39,207 nucleotides of DNA, taken from positions 1-39,207 of the forward strand of contig NZ_VCKX01000096.1 in assembly GCF_005889725.1 (NCBI RefSeq). Reading direction: 5' to 3'. The translations under genes and the position numbers were made by a program. The notes under the pieces were generated by a model. It made no database searches. It was given only the letters and a program-made list of their open reading frames with translations, and was not told where the DNA came from. Below, one piece after another: positions 31,947 through 39,207 of the stretch. The stretch comes from Nonomuraea zeae. Its GTDB lineage: Bacteria; Actinomycetota; Actinomycetes; Streptosporangiales; Streptosporangiaceae. Positions within the stretch are counted from its first letter, which is position 1, and the number at the start of each line of letters is the position of its first letter.

Positions 31947-32079
31947 CGCGTGGTGTCGGCGCCGTCTTGTAACGCATAGCCCGGGTGCGACGCTTTCTCC
32001 CGTCGCGCCGCCGCCGACCATCCTGCGCCTTCCATCACCGTTCCAGCAAAACCCCCCACCAGGCTTTACCGCTGCGCAC

Positions 32080-32113
32080 GGTGGGCACCACCCGCCGCAC
32101 CGGGTGGCCCACC
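32080..32113 (+). terminator. hairpin in the gap before the tetR gene
   Basis: GGTGGG (32080-32085) pairs with CCCACC (32108-32113) and, after a two-base bulge, CCACCC (32088-32093) pairs with GGGTGG (32102-32107), with an eight-base loop. It lies about 190 bases after the L,D-transpeptidase stop in a gene-free stretch of 354 bases (31894-32247) and could end that transcript. No T-run follows. Besides this, the gap holds the 36-base repeats and the tetR control region. Confidence 0.45.
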
Positions 32114-32186
32114 TTCCTGGGCGACGCTCACCGGCCTCCCCTGGCAGCCCCGTCACGCTCGGGCTGCCTGTACGAACCCTTGAAAG

Positions 32187-32233
32187 AACGAACATTCCTT
32201 CACTTCACCCCTTGTCGAGAACGAATGTTCGTT
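32187..32233. promoter_or_regulatory. two-site TetR operator
   Basis: AACGAATGTTCGTT (32220-32233) is a perfect inverted repeat, 6 bases on each side of a 2-base centre. AACGAACATTCCTT (32187-32200) is a second site with one arm mismatch. The sites are exactly 33 bases apart, about three helical turns, so dimers would sit on the same face. The perfect site lies in the spacer of the tetR promoter, which fits autorepression. Confidence 0.75.
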
Positions 32234-32240
32234 TTACTAT
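32212..32240 (+). promoter_or_regulatory. tetR promoter, leaderless
   Basis: TTGTCG (32212-32217) and TACTAT (32235-32240) are 17 bases apart. The expected start is at 32247 or 32248, which is the A of the tetR ATG, so the mRNA should be leaderless, a common form in actinobacteria. No ribosome-binding site precedes the ATG, in agreement. Confidence 0.7.
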
Positions 32241-32247
32241 CTGGTCC

Positions 32248-32841
32248 ATGGCCCGCATGCCCAAGGAGCACCTCGAAGCCCGCCGCCGGCAGATCCTCGA
32301 CGCCGCCAGGCGCTGCTTCATCCGCAACGGCTTCCACGCCACGTCCATGCAGGACGTCCTGACCGAGGCCGGCCTGTCGGCAGGCGCCGTCTACCGCTAC
32401 TTCGACGGCAAGGACGACATCATCGCCGCGATCGCGTCGGAGGCCATCGGCGAGGTGGCGGCGGCGTTCCGGGTGGACGGCGCGCGGCAGCCGCCGGACC
32501 TCGACGGCATCGTCGACCTTCTGCTGCAGGTGGAGCGGCCACCGCTGGCCTCCTCGCAGGAGTCGGCCCGGCTACTCGTCCAGGTCTGGTCGGAGGCGCT
32601 GCGCTCGCCCGAGCTGTCCGCGAAGCTCAACGAGGTCATGGCGGAAGCGCGCCGGGTGATCGGCGCGTTGGTGGCCGAGCACCAGCGGCGCGGCCTGCTT
32701 CCCGCCGACGTGCCCGCCGAGGAGGTGGCCGGGGTGCTCATCGCCATCGTGCACGGGTTCCTGACATCCAGGGCGGTGTACGGCAACGCGGATCCGGCGG
32801 CGTTCCGCAACGGGCTGCGGGCCCTGATGGCCGCGAAATAG
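32248..32841 (+). CDS. TetR/AcrR-family transcriptional repressor
   Basis: This 197-residue regulator has the TetR DNA-binding domain at residues about 10-56: RRRQILDAARRCFIRNGFHATSMQDV, then LSAGAVYRYFDGKDDIIAAI (given in part). The rest is the helical ligand-binding domain, which has no recognisable specificity. It should repress its own promoter through the operator at 32187-32233. The following methyltransferase gene starts 40 bases downstream in the same direction and is the most likely co-regulated target. Confidence 0.93.
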   Translation: MARMPKEHLEARRRQILDAARRCFIRNGFHATSMQDVLTEAGLSAGAVYRYFDGKDDIIAAIASEAIGEVAAAFRVDGARQPPDLDGIVDLLLQVERPPLASSQESARLLVQVWSEALRSPELSAKLNEVMAEARRVIGALVAEHQRRGLLPADVPAEEVAGVLIAIVHGFLTSRAVYGNADPAAFRNGLRALMAAK

Positions 32842-32881
32842 CGCAAATCTGGGAAACATCGGCGAAGGGGAGCACACCATC

Positions 32882-33766
32882 GTGACCAGCGAACCGCCCG
32901 TACCCGCCCAACTGTCCGGAATCGGGGCGACCGCGTTGGGCGTCGCCGCCCTGCGCGCGCAGGAGAGCCTGCGCCAGGACCGCCTGTTCGACGACCCGTA
33001 CGCCCAGCTCTTCCTTGACGCCGCGCACCCGGCAGGCTCCCCCTGGAGCACCGGCTCGGCGGCCGGCTTCTTCCACGCGATCGGCCATCAGGTCGCCGTC
33101 CGCACCCGGTTCCTCGACGACACGCTCCTGGCGGCCGTGCGGGAGGGGTGCGACCAGGTCGTGCTGCTGGCCTCCGGCATGGACAGCCGCCCCTTCCGGC
33201 TCGCCTGGCCCCCGGGCACCACGGTCTTCGAGCTGGACTTCGCCGACGTACTCGCGTTCAAGGCAGCCGTGATCGCCAGCCGCACCACCCCGCCTGCCGG
33301 TCAGTTGGCGCGGCCCACGTGCCGGCACGTCGCGGTCCCCGCGGACCTGCGCGAGGACTGGCCGCAGACGCTGGCGGAGGCCGGGTTCGACCGGCGCAGG
33401 CCCGCCGCCTGGCTGGCCGAGGGCATCCTCTACGCCCTGCCGCCCGAAGCCGCCGCACTCCTCCTCGACCGCATCACGAGCCTGTCCGCTCCGGGCAGCG
33501 TCCTGGCCATGGACCACGGGGAGGACTCGGAGCTGCTCCGCACCGCCCGCGTGAGCGTGTCGCCCGACCTGCGCGACCTGTGGCAGGGCGGCCCTTCGGA
33601 GGATCTCAAGCCCTGGCTGGCCCGGCGCGGATGGGATCCGACGGTGCGGGACATCGCCGACATCGCCCGCGATCACCGGCGCCCGGTGCCGCCCGCGTTC
33701 GACCCGGACCGCACGGACGCGGGCCGCGGCTGGCTCGCCACCGCCCGCCTCTCAGAGCGCCGCTGA
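32882..33766 (+). CDS. LCM-family SAM-dependent methyltransferase
   Basis: This 294-residue protein belongs to the leucine-carboxyl-methyltransferase-like family that is abundant in actinobacteria. It shows ATALGVAALRAQES near the N-terminus, LFDDPYAQLF (35-44), VRTRFLDD (73-80), the SAM site VVLLASGMDSRPFRL (93-107), ELDFADVLAFK, and WLAEGILYALPPEAA. It is expected to O-methylate a small molecule or a carboxyl group; the substrate is unknown. The GTG start has AAGGGGAG upstream. It probably shares the TetR-controlled transcript, which ends at the hairpin two bases after its stop. Confidence 0.9.
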   Translation: MTSEPPVPAQLSGIGATALGVAALRAQESLRQDRLFDDPYAQLFLDAAHPAGSPWSTGSAAGFFHAIGHQVAVRTRFLDDTLLAAVREGCDQVVLLASGMDSRPFRLAWPPGTTVFELDFADVLAFKAAVIASRTTPPAGQLARPTCRHVAVPADLREDWPQTLAEAGFDRRRPAAWLAEGILYALPPEAAALLLDRITSLSAPGSVLAMDHGEDSELLRTARVSVSPDLRDLWQGGPSEDLKPWLARRGWDPTVRDIADIARDHRRPVPPAFDPDRTDAGRGWLATARLSERR

Positions 33767-33767
33767 C

Positions 33768-33795
33768 GTTCGGGCCTCCACCTGGAGGCCCGAAC
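33768..33795. terminator. bidirectional terminator hairpin
   Basis: GTTCGGGCCTCC (33768-33779) pairs perfectly over 12 bases with GGAGGCCCGAAC (33784-33795), leaving a four-base loop ACCT. It lies between two convergent genes, the methyltransferase (plus) and pcrA (minus), and is the strongest hairpin in the window. There is no T-run, as is usual for actinobacterial terminators. Confidence 0.85.
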
Positions 33796-33824
33796 AACCG
33801 GCGGCGCCAAGGGAAAGGCGCGGC

Positions 33825-36077
33825 TCAGAGCTTTTCGAGCGGCGCGTAAGCCAGCAGCAGCGTCTTCTCCCCGCCACTACCGAAGTCGATCTTGACCTTG
33901 GTCTTCTCCGCCACCCCGTCGACGGACACCACCGTTCCCAGCCCGAAGGCGTCATGCGTGACCCGATCGCCAGGCGTCAACGTCGGCACCGTACGCCCGC
34001 CGCTCTTCGCCGGCGCCGGCCGGGCGGCCGGAGCCCGCGAGGTGGCCGCGCTCCACGCGGACTTCTCCGGGTCGGTACGCCAGTCGATGAGCTGCCCAGG
34101 CACCTCGCTCACGAAGCGCGAGGCCGGATTGAACGACGGCGCGCCCCAGGAGCTGCGCACCGCCGCCCGGGTGATGTAGAGCCGCTTCTGCGCCCGCGTG
34201 ATCCCGACGTAGGCCAGCCGCCGCTCCTCCTCCAGCTCCTTCGGCTCCCCGAGTGACCGGATGTGCGGGAACACGCCGTCCTCCATGGCCGTCAGGAAGA
34301 CGACGGGGAACTCCAGGCCCTTGGCGGTGTGCAGGGTCATCAGCGTGACGACCCCCTGGCCACCGTCGGTGTCGGGGATCTGGTCGGCGTCGGCCACGAG
34401 CGACACCTGCTCCAGGAACTCCACCAGCGTCCCCTCCGGATTGGCCTCCTCGAACTCGGAGGCCACGGAGACGAGCTCGTTGAGGTTTTCCAGCCGGGAC
34501 TCGTCCTGCGGATCCTCGGAGGCCTCCAGCTCGGCGCGGTAGCCGGTGGCCACCAGCACCTCCTCGGCCAGTGCCGACGGCGGCATGCCCGCGCCCTTGG
34601 CGATCAGCTCCTCGATGAGCGCGACGAACTCGCGTACGGCGTTGAGCGAGCGCGTGGCCATCCCGTAGGCCTCGTCGGCCCGGCGCAGCGCGTCCCAGAA
34701 CGAGATGCGCTCGCGCGACGACAGCGCCTCGATCATCGCCTCGGCCCGGTCGCCGATGCCGCGCTTGGGCACGTTGAGTATGCGGCGCATCGACACCACG
34801 TCGGCCGGGTTGGCGAGCACGCGCAGGTAGGCCAGCAGGTCCTTGACCTCCTTGCGCTCGTAGAAGCGCACGCCCCCGACGACTTTGTACGGGAGGCCGG
34901 TCCTGATGAAGATCTCCTCGAACACGCGGGAGGCCGCGTTGGTCCGGTAGAAGACGGCCACCTCGCCGGCCTTCACGCCTTCCTCGTCGCTGAGCCGATC
35001 GACCTCCTGCGCCACGAACATGGCCTCGTCGTGCTCGTTGTCGGCGACGTATCCGACCAGCTTCGGCCCGTCACCCTGATCGGACCAGAGATTCTTCGGC
35101 TTGCGCGACTCGTTGCGCGAGATCACGGCGTTGGCGGCGGCCAGGATGTTCTGGGTCGAGCGGTAGTTCTGCTCCAGCAGGATCGTGCGCGCGTCGGGAT
35201 AGTCGCGCTCGAACTCCAGGATGTTGCGGATCGTCGCGCCGCGGAAGGCGTAGATCGACTGGTCGGCGTCACCCACCACGCACAGCTCGGACTGGTCGGC
35301 CCCGGGGCGCACCACGTCGCCGTCGGCCGTACGCAGCTCGGGATGCCCGACCAGCTCCCTGATGAGGATGTATTGGGCGTGGTTGGTGTCCTGGTATTCG
35401 TCCACCAGCACATGCCTGAAGCGCATCCGGTAGTGCTCCGCGACCTCGGGGAAGAGCTGGAACAACGTCACCGTGTTCATGATGATGTCGTCGAAGTCCA
35501 TCGCCCCGGCCTCGGTCAGCTTGAGCTGATAGGCCTTGTACGCCTGCGCGAGCGTCTTCTCCAGATGCGAGCCCGCCCGGTCGATCGCGGTCTCGTAGTC
35601 GATCAGCTCGTTCTTGAAGTTGCTGACCTGAGCCGAGAACGAGCGCGGCGGATAACGCTTGGGGTCGAGCTCCATCTCCCTGCACACCATGGCCATGAGT
35701 CGCTGGGAGTCGGCCTGGTCGTAGATCGAGAAGCTGGAGGGGAACCCGAGCCGCTTGGCCTCCCGCCGCAGGATCCGCATGCAGGCGCTGTGGAACGTCA
35801 TCACCCACATCGCCTTGGAACGCGGCCCGACCAGCTTGTCGATGCGTTCCTTCATCTCGCGGGCGGCCTTGTTGGTGAAGGTGATCGCCAGGATCTCGCC
35901 CGGATGCACCTTCCGCTCGGCCAGCAGGTAGGCGATGCGGTGGGTGAGCACCCGCGTCTTCCCCGATCCCGCCCCCGCCACGATGAGCAGCGGACTGCCG
36001 TGATGGATCACGGCCTCGCGCTGCTGCGGATTGAGGCCATCGAGCAAGGGGTGGTCAACAGAGACTTGGGTCGGCAC
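33825..36077 (-). CDS. pcrA: PcrA/UvrD-type ATP-dependent DNA helicase
   Basis: This 750-residue superfamily 1A 3'-5' helicase has all the expected motifs: LNPQQREAV (Q motif), AGAGSGKTRVLTHR (Walker A, Lys40 and Thr41), FTNKAAREMKERI, VLVDEYQDTNHAQY (Walker B), VVGDADQSIYAFRGA (motif III), LEQNYRS (motif IV), TLHTAKGLEFPVVFL (motif V) and YVGITRAQKRLYI (motif VI). The C-terminal 60 residues (TLTPGDRVTHDAFGLGTVVSVDG) form the Tudor-like domain that contacts RNA polymerase in PcrA. It acts in nucleotide excision repair and in clearing stalled complexes. The GTG start lies six bases after a TAACCT box, suggesting a leaderless mRNA. Confidence 0.96.
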   Translation of the reverse strand: MPTQVSVDHPLLDGLNPQQREAVIHHGSPLLIVAGAGSGKTRVLTHRIAYLLAERKVHPGEILAITFTNKAAREMKERIDKLVGPRSKAMWVMTFHSACMRILRREAKRLGFPSSFSIYDQADSQRLMAMVCREMELDPKRYPPRSFSAQVSNFKNELIDYETAIDRAGSHLEKTLAQAYKAYQLKLTEAGAMDFDDIIMNTVTLFQLFPEVAEHYRMRFRHVLVDEYQDTNHAQYILIRELVGHPELRTADGDVVRPGADQSELCVVGDADQSIYAFRGATIRNILEFERDYPDARTILLEQNYRSTQNILAAANAVISRNESRKPKNLWSDQGDGPKLVGYVADNEHDEAMFVAQEVDRLSDEEGVKAGEVAVFYRTNAASRVFEEIFIRTGLPYKVVGGVRFYERKEVKDLLAYLRVLANPADVVSMRRILNVPKRGIGDRAEAMIEALSSRERISFWDALRRADEAYGMATRSLNAVREFVALIEELIAKGAGMPPSALAEEVLVATGYRAELEASEDPQDESRLENLNELVSVASEFEEANPEGTLVEFLEQVSLVADADQIPDTDGGQGVVTLMTLHTAKGLEFPVVFLTAMEDGVFPHIRSLGEPKELEEERRLAYVGITRAQKRLYITRAAVRSSWGAPSFNPASRFVSEVPGQLIDWRTDPEKSAWSAATSRAPAARPAPAKSGGRTVPTLTPGDRVTHDAFGLGTVVSVDGVAEKTKVKIDFGSGGEKTLLLAYAPLEKL

Positions 36078-36172
36078 GAACCTAGGTTAAGACGCTCCAC
36101 CGACAATCGGCGCCCGGAATGCCCTCGGCAGGGTCCCGGTTGTCCTCCATGGAAGGTCCAGAGAGGGGAATC

Positions 36173-36892
36173 ATGCTGCCGGAAGCCGAGATCAACCGGG
36201 TGCTCGTCGTGACAGCCCATCCGGACGACGCCGATTTCGGCTCGGCCGGAAGCGTGGCGCTGTTCGCCGACCGGGGTGTGGAGGTCACGTACCTGCTGGT
36301 CACGGACGGTGACGCGGGTGGCAACGAGCGTACGCTGGACAACTCCGGCATGGCCGAGCTCCGCAGGACCGAGCAACTGGCCGCGGCCAAGGCGGTCGGC
36401 GTCACGGACGTGCGCTTCCTCGGCCACTCCGACGGCCAGGTGGTGCCCTCACTGGAGCTGCGGCGCGCCATCGCCCGAGTGATCCGCCAGGTCAGGCCGG
36501 ACCTGGTCATCACCCATCACCCGGATCGCAACTACCAGTTCATCGCCCCTAGTCACCCCGACCACCGGGCCGTGGGCGGCGCCACCCTGGACGCGGTCTA
36601 TCCGGACGCCCGCAATCCCTACGCGTTTCCCGAGCTGATCAAGGACGAGGGCCTGGAGGCGTGGACCGTGCGTGAGGTGTGGCTGAACGGCGGCTCGACC
36701 CCCAACCACTTCGTGGATGTCACCGAGGTCATGGACCGCAAGCTCGCGGCCTTGCAGTCGCATGCGAGTCAGGTGTCCCATGTCGAGGGATTCGCCGACT
36801 TCGTCAAGAGCCGTTTCGCCGCCTGGGCGGTGCAGGCCGGGTTCGGTGAGGGCCGTTACGCGGAAGGCTTCCAGGTCGTTTCCACGGCCTGA
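36173..36892 (+). CDS. PIG-L-family deacetylase
   Basis: This 239-residue LmbE/PIG-L protein is a zinc-dependent N-deacetylase of the type acting on GlcNAc-containing substrates (MshB, mycothiol conjugate amidase and others). Metal and catalytic residues appear in VTAHPDDADFGSAG (His16, Asp18, Asp19) and SHPDHRAVG (His128, Asp130, His131). GAGGGG precedes the ATG at 36173; an upstream in-frame ATG at 36119 has no ribosome site. It diverges from pcrA and has no partner in an operon. Which of the family activities it has cannot be read from the sequence. Confidence 0.9.
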   Translation: MLPEAEINRVLVVTAHPDDADFGSAGSVALFADRGVEVTYLLVTDGDAGGNERTLDNSGMAELRRTEQLAAAKAVGVTDVRFLGHSDGQVVPSLELRRAIARVIRQVRPDLVITHHPDRNYQFIAPSHPDHRAVGGATLDAVYPDARNPYAFPELIKDEGLEAWTVREVWLNGGSTPNHFVDVTEVMDRKLAALQSHASQVSHVEGFADFVKSRFAAWAVQAGFGEGRYAEGFQVVSTA

Positions 36893-36968
36893 CCTCGCTT
36901 CCCGCCACGGCACAACCCGAGCCCCTCGCCGGCCCGCCATCCGACCACGACAGCCTGCCGTCCGGACT

Positions 36969-37069
36969 CCGGACGGCCACTACGGTCTCTCGTTCGCGCA
37001 TCCCGGACGGCCACTCGGTCTCCCGTTAGCGCATCCCGGACGGTCACCACGGTCTTCCCGGACAGCCGC
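36969..37069. repeat. tandem repeat of about 33-34 bases after the deacetylase gene
   Basis: Units starting CCGGACGG begin at 36969, 37003 and 37036, with a partial unit (CCGGACAG) at 37058. Each full unit contains a version of GGTCTC or GGTCTTC in the middle, and the first two end in GCGCATC. The array fills most of the gap between the PIG-L gene and the vapC stop codon, which lies at its right edge. Confidence 0.75.
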
Positions 37070-37479
37070 TAGGGCACGGACCCCGGCGGGACCACCCAGA
37101 GAGACGGCTGCCCGGTGACCTCCGAAATGATGTCGAAGTCCCGGTGGTAGTGCAGGATCGTCGCCCCACGCACCTCGGCACAGGCGGCGATCAGCAACGC
37201 GTTCGTGCCGATCCCACGGTGCTGCGAGATCTCGACGAGCTGTTTCTGCACCTCCAGCGCCCGAGCCTGCACCTCCTGGTCCACCGGCAGCAGGATGCAC
37301 TGGCGCTGGGCCTGCAGGATGCGCTGGTAGTGCGGGAAGTTCCTGGCGCTGTAGAACAGCTCGAGATCGATGACACTGCACGTCGCCACGACGCGCGCGG
37401 CATAGAGCGGATGGAGCGCCTTGGCGACCACGTCGCTGGTGCGGATGCGCCCCAGCGCGCTCTTGTCGAGGAGATACAT
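37069..37479 (-). CDS. vapC: VapC-like PIN-domain toxin, one acidic residue missing
   Basis: This 136-residue PIN-domain protein is the expected ribonuclease toxin of a VapBC pair. Asp5 (MYLLDKSAL), Glu40 (VIDLELFYSA) and Asp114 (YHRDFDII) fit three of the four acidic positions. The third motif, normally an Asp in the segment before LLIAA, reads GTNALLIAACAE with Ala94 in that place. The toxin may thus be weakened or inactive, or use the neighbouring residues. The ATG overlaps the vapB stop (TGATG), the normal arrangement. The stop lies within the tandem repeat array. Confidence 0.85.
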   Translation of the reverse strand: MYLLDKSALGRIRTSDVVAKALHPLYAARVVATCSVIDLELFYSARNFPHYQRILQAQRQCILLPVDQEVQARALEVQKQLVEISQHRGIGTNALLIAACAEVRGATILHYHRDFDIISEVTGQPSLWVVPPGSVP

Positions 37480-37703
37480 CAGTCCTGTCGTCGCCACGCA
37501 TGCTGCACGGCTTCTGGATCCAGCAGATCCGGGCTCCCCTCCGTCCGCCAGAACTCGAACGCCTCGATCGCGCTCGCCTTTTCCTCGTCCCTGTCGACGG
37601 TCGACTGCAGTGCGGAGCGAACCGTTTCCTCCACTGTCAGCGTGCCGAGCTTCCGTTGAGCCGCTTCCAGAAGCTCCTTGTCGATGTCGATGACCGTACG
37701 CAT
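37479..37703 (-). CDS. vapB: VapB-like antitoxin
   Basis: This 74-residue protein starts MRTVIDIDKELLEAAQRKLG, the ribbon-helix-helix DNA-binding pattern of the VapB/AbrB-unrelated family with DIDxELL. The C-terminal part (about 40-74, ending VQHAWRRQD) would wrap around the toxin. It is first in the two-gene operon and should repress its own promoter together with VapC. GGAAGG-type purine stretches lie about 8-20 bases upstream of the ATG. Confidence 0.88.
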   Translation of the reverse strand: MRTVIDIDKELLEAAQRKLGTLTVEETVRSALQSTVDRDEEKASAIEAFEFWRTEGSPDLLDPEAVQHAWRRQD

Positions 37704-38115
37704 GCAACACCACCCTTCCTACCTTCCAGCGCCTATGAGCTTTTGCGATCTTGATGCACGCTCCCCTTCGTTCCGGGACGGGGCGCCCGGAGAAGAGCGT
37801 CGCGGAGACGCTAGAACAGCCAGGTGACGGGTGACATGGGGCGATCCACGTTCGGGTGAGGATTCTCATCCGGCAGGCGAAAACCTTCATCCTGCGAGAG
37901 CCGACGATCTACTCGTGAGGCGGGAGAGGAGGTGAATTCGGCTCACATTGCGGCGGAAATCCCCATTGGGCAGGGAGAGGACCCCATGCGCGACTTCGTC
38001 CGCATCGCGCTCCACTCCACGCCGCCCCGCCCCATGGGAGAGGGTGGGCAGGCTCCACCCGGAGCCGTGACGAGACGCTCAGAGCCCTGCCGATGGCCGT
38101 CAGGCGCGGCGGGGG
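37704..38115. other. gap without a convincing gene
   Basis: This 412-base stretch lies between the vapB start and the stop of the protease gene. It must contain the vapBC promoter, but I see no clear boxes. A small hairpin AGCGTC/GACGCT occurs near 37800. An AGGAGGT at about 37926-37932 resembles a strong ribosome site but is not followed by a start codon at a suitable distance. The ATG at 37986 opens a frame that runs on into the antisense of the protease gene and has no recognisable product. Confidence 0.5.
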
Positions 38116-38799
38116 CTACTTGCGCTTGGCGGCGATCCGGGCGAAGAGATAGCCGAACGAGTTGGTGGCCAGGTGCAGCATGGAGGGGGTCAGGAGACCG
38201 CCACGCCGGCGCAGCTCGCAGAACAGCACTCCGGCCGCCGCCGTCGAGACCACGCTCCCCGCCACCACCCGGGCGGTGTCCAGATGCCCGGGAGACTCGC
38301 CCGCAGTGAGGGCGCCGAGAGCCGGATTGGCGCGGGCCATGTCGATGGACGGCAGGATGTGCCAGAGCCCGAACAGCGCCGAGGACACCCCTGTGGCGGC
38401 GACCGTGCCGTGGCTCTTGCGCAGCATGGCGTACAAAGCGCCCCGGAAACCCACCTCCTCCAGCAGAACCGTCCCCATCGGCACCTGGAGAAGGGCTTCC
38501 TCCAGTACGCGGGCACGAGAGAGCGACAGGGCGCGCTCGTCGCGGAACAGCGGTCTGGTGCGCGGCATCGCGACGCCGGCGGTGTACACGGCTGCCACCG
38601 CCGCCGCTAACGCGCCTCCCGCGACCGCGCCCCGGCGGCCGTGCTCGAAGCCGAGCTCCTGCCACGACAAACCGGACTTACGGGCCATCGCGACCAGCGC
38701 GGCCGTCGCGACGGCAGAGGTCAGCGGACCGAGGCGGGGGGCGACCTTGTTGTTCATGACGTTGGCGGCGGCGAGGACGGCGATCGATCGGAGCAGCAC
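38116..38799 (-). CDS. CPBP-family intramembrane metalloprotease
   Basis: This 227-residue polytopic protein has the CPBP (Abi, CAAX-protease-like) motifs: VLLEEVGFRGALY with Glu114-Glu115 and Arg119, FGLWHILPS, and MLHLATNSFGY. Hydrophobic segments cover about 5-15, 25-40, 58-78, 105-128, 132-150 and 175-195. Members cut membrane proteins or mature small peptides; the substrate here is unknown. The start is GTG 38799, six bases after a TAACCT box, pointing to a leaderless mRNA; ATG 38757 is an alternative. Confidence 0.87.
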   Translation of the reverse strand: MLLRSIAVLAAANVMNNKVAPRLGPLTSAVATAALVAMARKSGLSWQELGFEHGRRGAVAGGALAAAVAAVYTAGVAMPRTRPLFRDERALSLSRARVLEEALLQVPMGTVLLEEVGFRGALYAMLRKSHGTVAATGVSSALFGLWHILPSIDMARANPALGALTAGESPGHLDTARVVAGSVVSTAAAGVLFCELRRRGGLLTPSMLHLATNSFGYLFARIAAKRK

Positions 38800-39153
38800 C
38801 CTTGCAGGTTACGTCGCAACCCGGCCAAGCCGACCCCCTCCGGCCCCGCCCGGTTGGGGCGCTGAGCCCGCCTTCCCCTGCACTTGGGCTCGTGGGTGTG
38901 CGCGTGTCTTCGGTGCGGCCTACGTGATCCGGCACCTGCGCATACCGATGACCCAGGGGTCTGGGACGCGAAACGGCTCGTGCCGCCAGCCGCCCCTCTG
39001 GCCCGCTCGTTGTCGCTGGGGCGCACGAACGGGCACTTCCGCCGACGAGACGGCGCAACCGTGGGGCGGGTCCGGCGGGCGGCCCGGGAGCGGCGCGGGC
39101 GGACTTGGGAGTGGCATGGGCCCGACGGAGGCCCGTCTGGGTGGGTTCGGTGG
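38800..39153. other. end of genomic sequence, no gene assigned
   Basis: About 350 bases upstream of the protease gene. A plus-strand open frame from about 38884 runs into the adapter; its later part has fairly high G/C third positions and includes RTWEWHGPDGGPSGW. It could be a gene fragment cut by the contig end, but its third-position bias is weaker than that of the other genes and I recognise no family. Confidence 0.4.
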
Positions 39154-39207
39154 CTTTCTCTTATACACATCACCGACCCCACCAGACCCTAAGACACCTC
39201 GTAAGCC
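39154..39207. other. Illumina Nextera P7 adapter read-through (not genomic)
   Basis: CTCTTATACACATC (39158-39171) is the transposon-end sequence. It is followed by a degraded read-2 primer, the index CCTAAGAC and the start of the P7 primer, with several mismatches. The index is the exact reverse complement of that at 74-81, so both ends carry the same library adapter pointing outward. Confidence 0.96.

Noticed and set aside
36969..37069. CRISPR array
   Set aside because: The whole 33-34-base unit is repeated without unique spacers, there are only three copies, and no cas genes are nearby.
37932..38309. Plus-strand small protein starting at 37932 or 37986
   Set aside because: The GTG at 37932 overlaps the purine-rich site itself, and the frame from 37986 continues antisense into the protease gene without recognisable sequence.

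Overview
The window is a 39.2 kb contig from a high-GC actinomycete. Strong G/C third-position codon use, frequent GTG starts, PspC-domain signalling genes, a carbon-monoxide-dehydrogenase-type operon and a PcrA helicase fit the Streptosporangiales, with Nonomuraea-like genera my best guess (inference from gene content, not from a marker gene). Both ends are not genomic: positions 1-115 and 39154-39207 are Illumina Nextera P7 adapter read-through carrying the same index, so genomic sequence runs from about 116 to 39153.

Positions 116-22153 form a cell-surface glycopolymer locus. On the left, a minus-strand operon encodes an acyl carrier protein, a short-chain reductase, an AMP-forming ligase, a LuxE-type acyl-protein synthetase, a LuxC-type acyl reductase and the first 70 residues of a membrane protein cut by the contig end. 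Diverging from it are an unrecognised GT-B-like protein, a methyltransferase-like coiled-coil protein and a family 2 glycosyltransferase. In the middle lies a complete set for CMP-pseudaminic acid: pseC-pseB (minus), pseF-pseG (plus) and pseI-pseH (minus). Next come a second family 2 glycosyltransferase, a CDP-alcohol phosphotransferase and a sulfotransferase (plus), then a GT4 glycosyltransferase and a GT2/TagF-type fusion polymerase (minus). I infer that these genes make a pseudaminic-acid-containing teichoic or teichulosonic wall polymer, perhaps sulfated and acyl-modified. No exporter is visible, so the locus probably continues to the left or elsewhere.

Positions 22290-26985 hold a coxS-coxL-coxM-coxG operon for a molybdenum hydroxylase of the form II CO-dehydrogenase type (AYRGAGR active-site loop), with a good candidate promoter. 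Positions 26989-30776 hold an envelope-stress-type group: a small membrane protein, a PspC/LiaF-like membrane protein, a PspC-domain histidine kinase and its LuxR-type response regulator. An L,D-transpeptidase lipoprotein follows.

Positions 31894-38799 are ordinary and accessory genes: an autoregulated TetR repressor with a two-site operator and a leaderless promoter, a likely co-transcribed LCM-family methyltransferase, a terminator hairpin, pcrA, a PIG-L deacetylase, a VapBC pair whose toxin lacks one conserved acidic residue, and a CPBP-family membrane protease. Short tandem repeats lie downstream of two genes and inside coxG. I saw no tRNA, rRNA, CRISPR array or insertion sequence.
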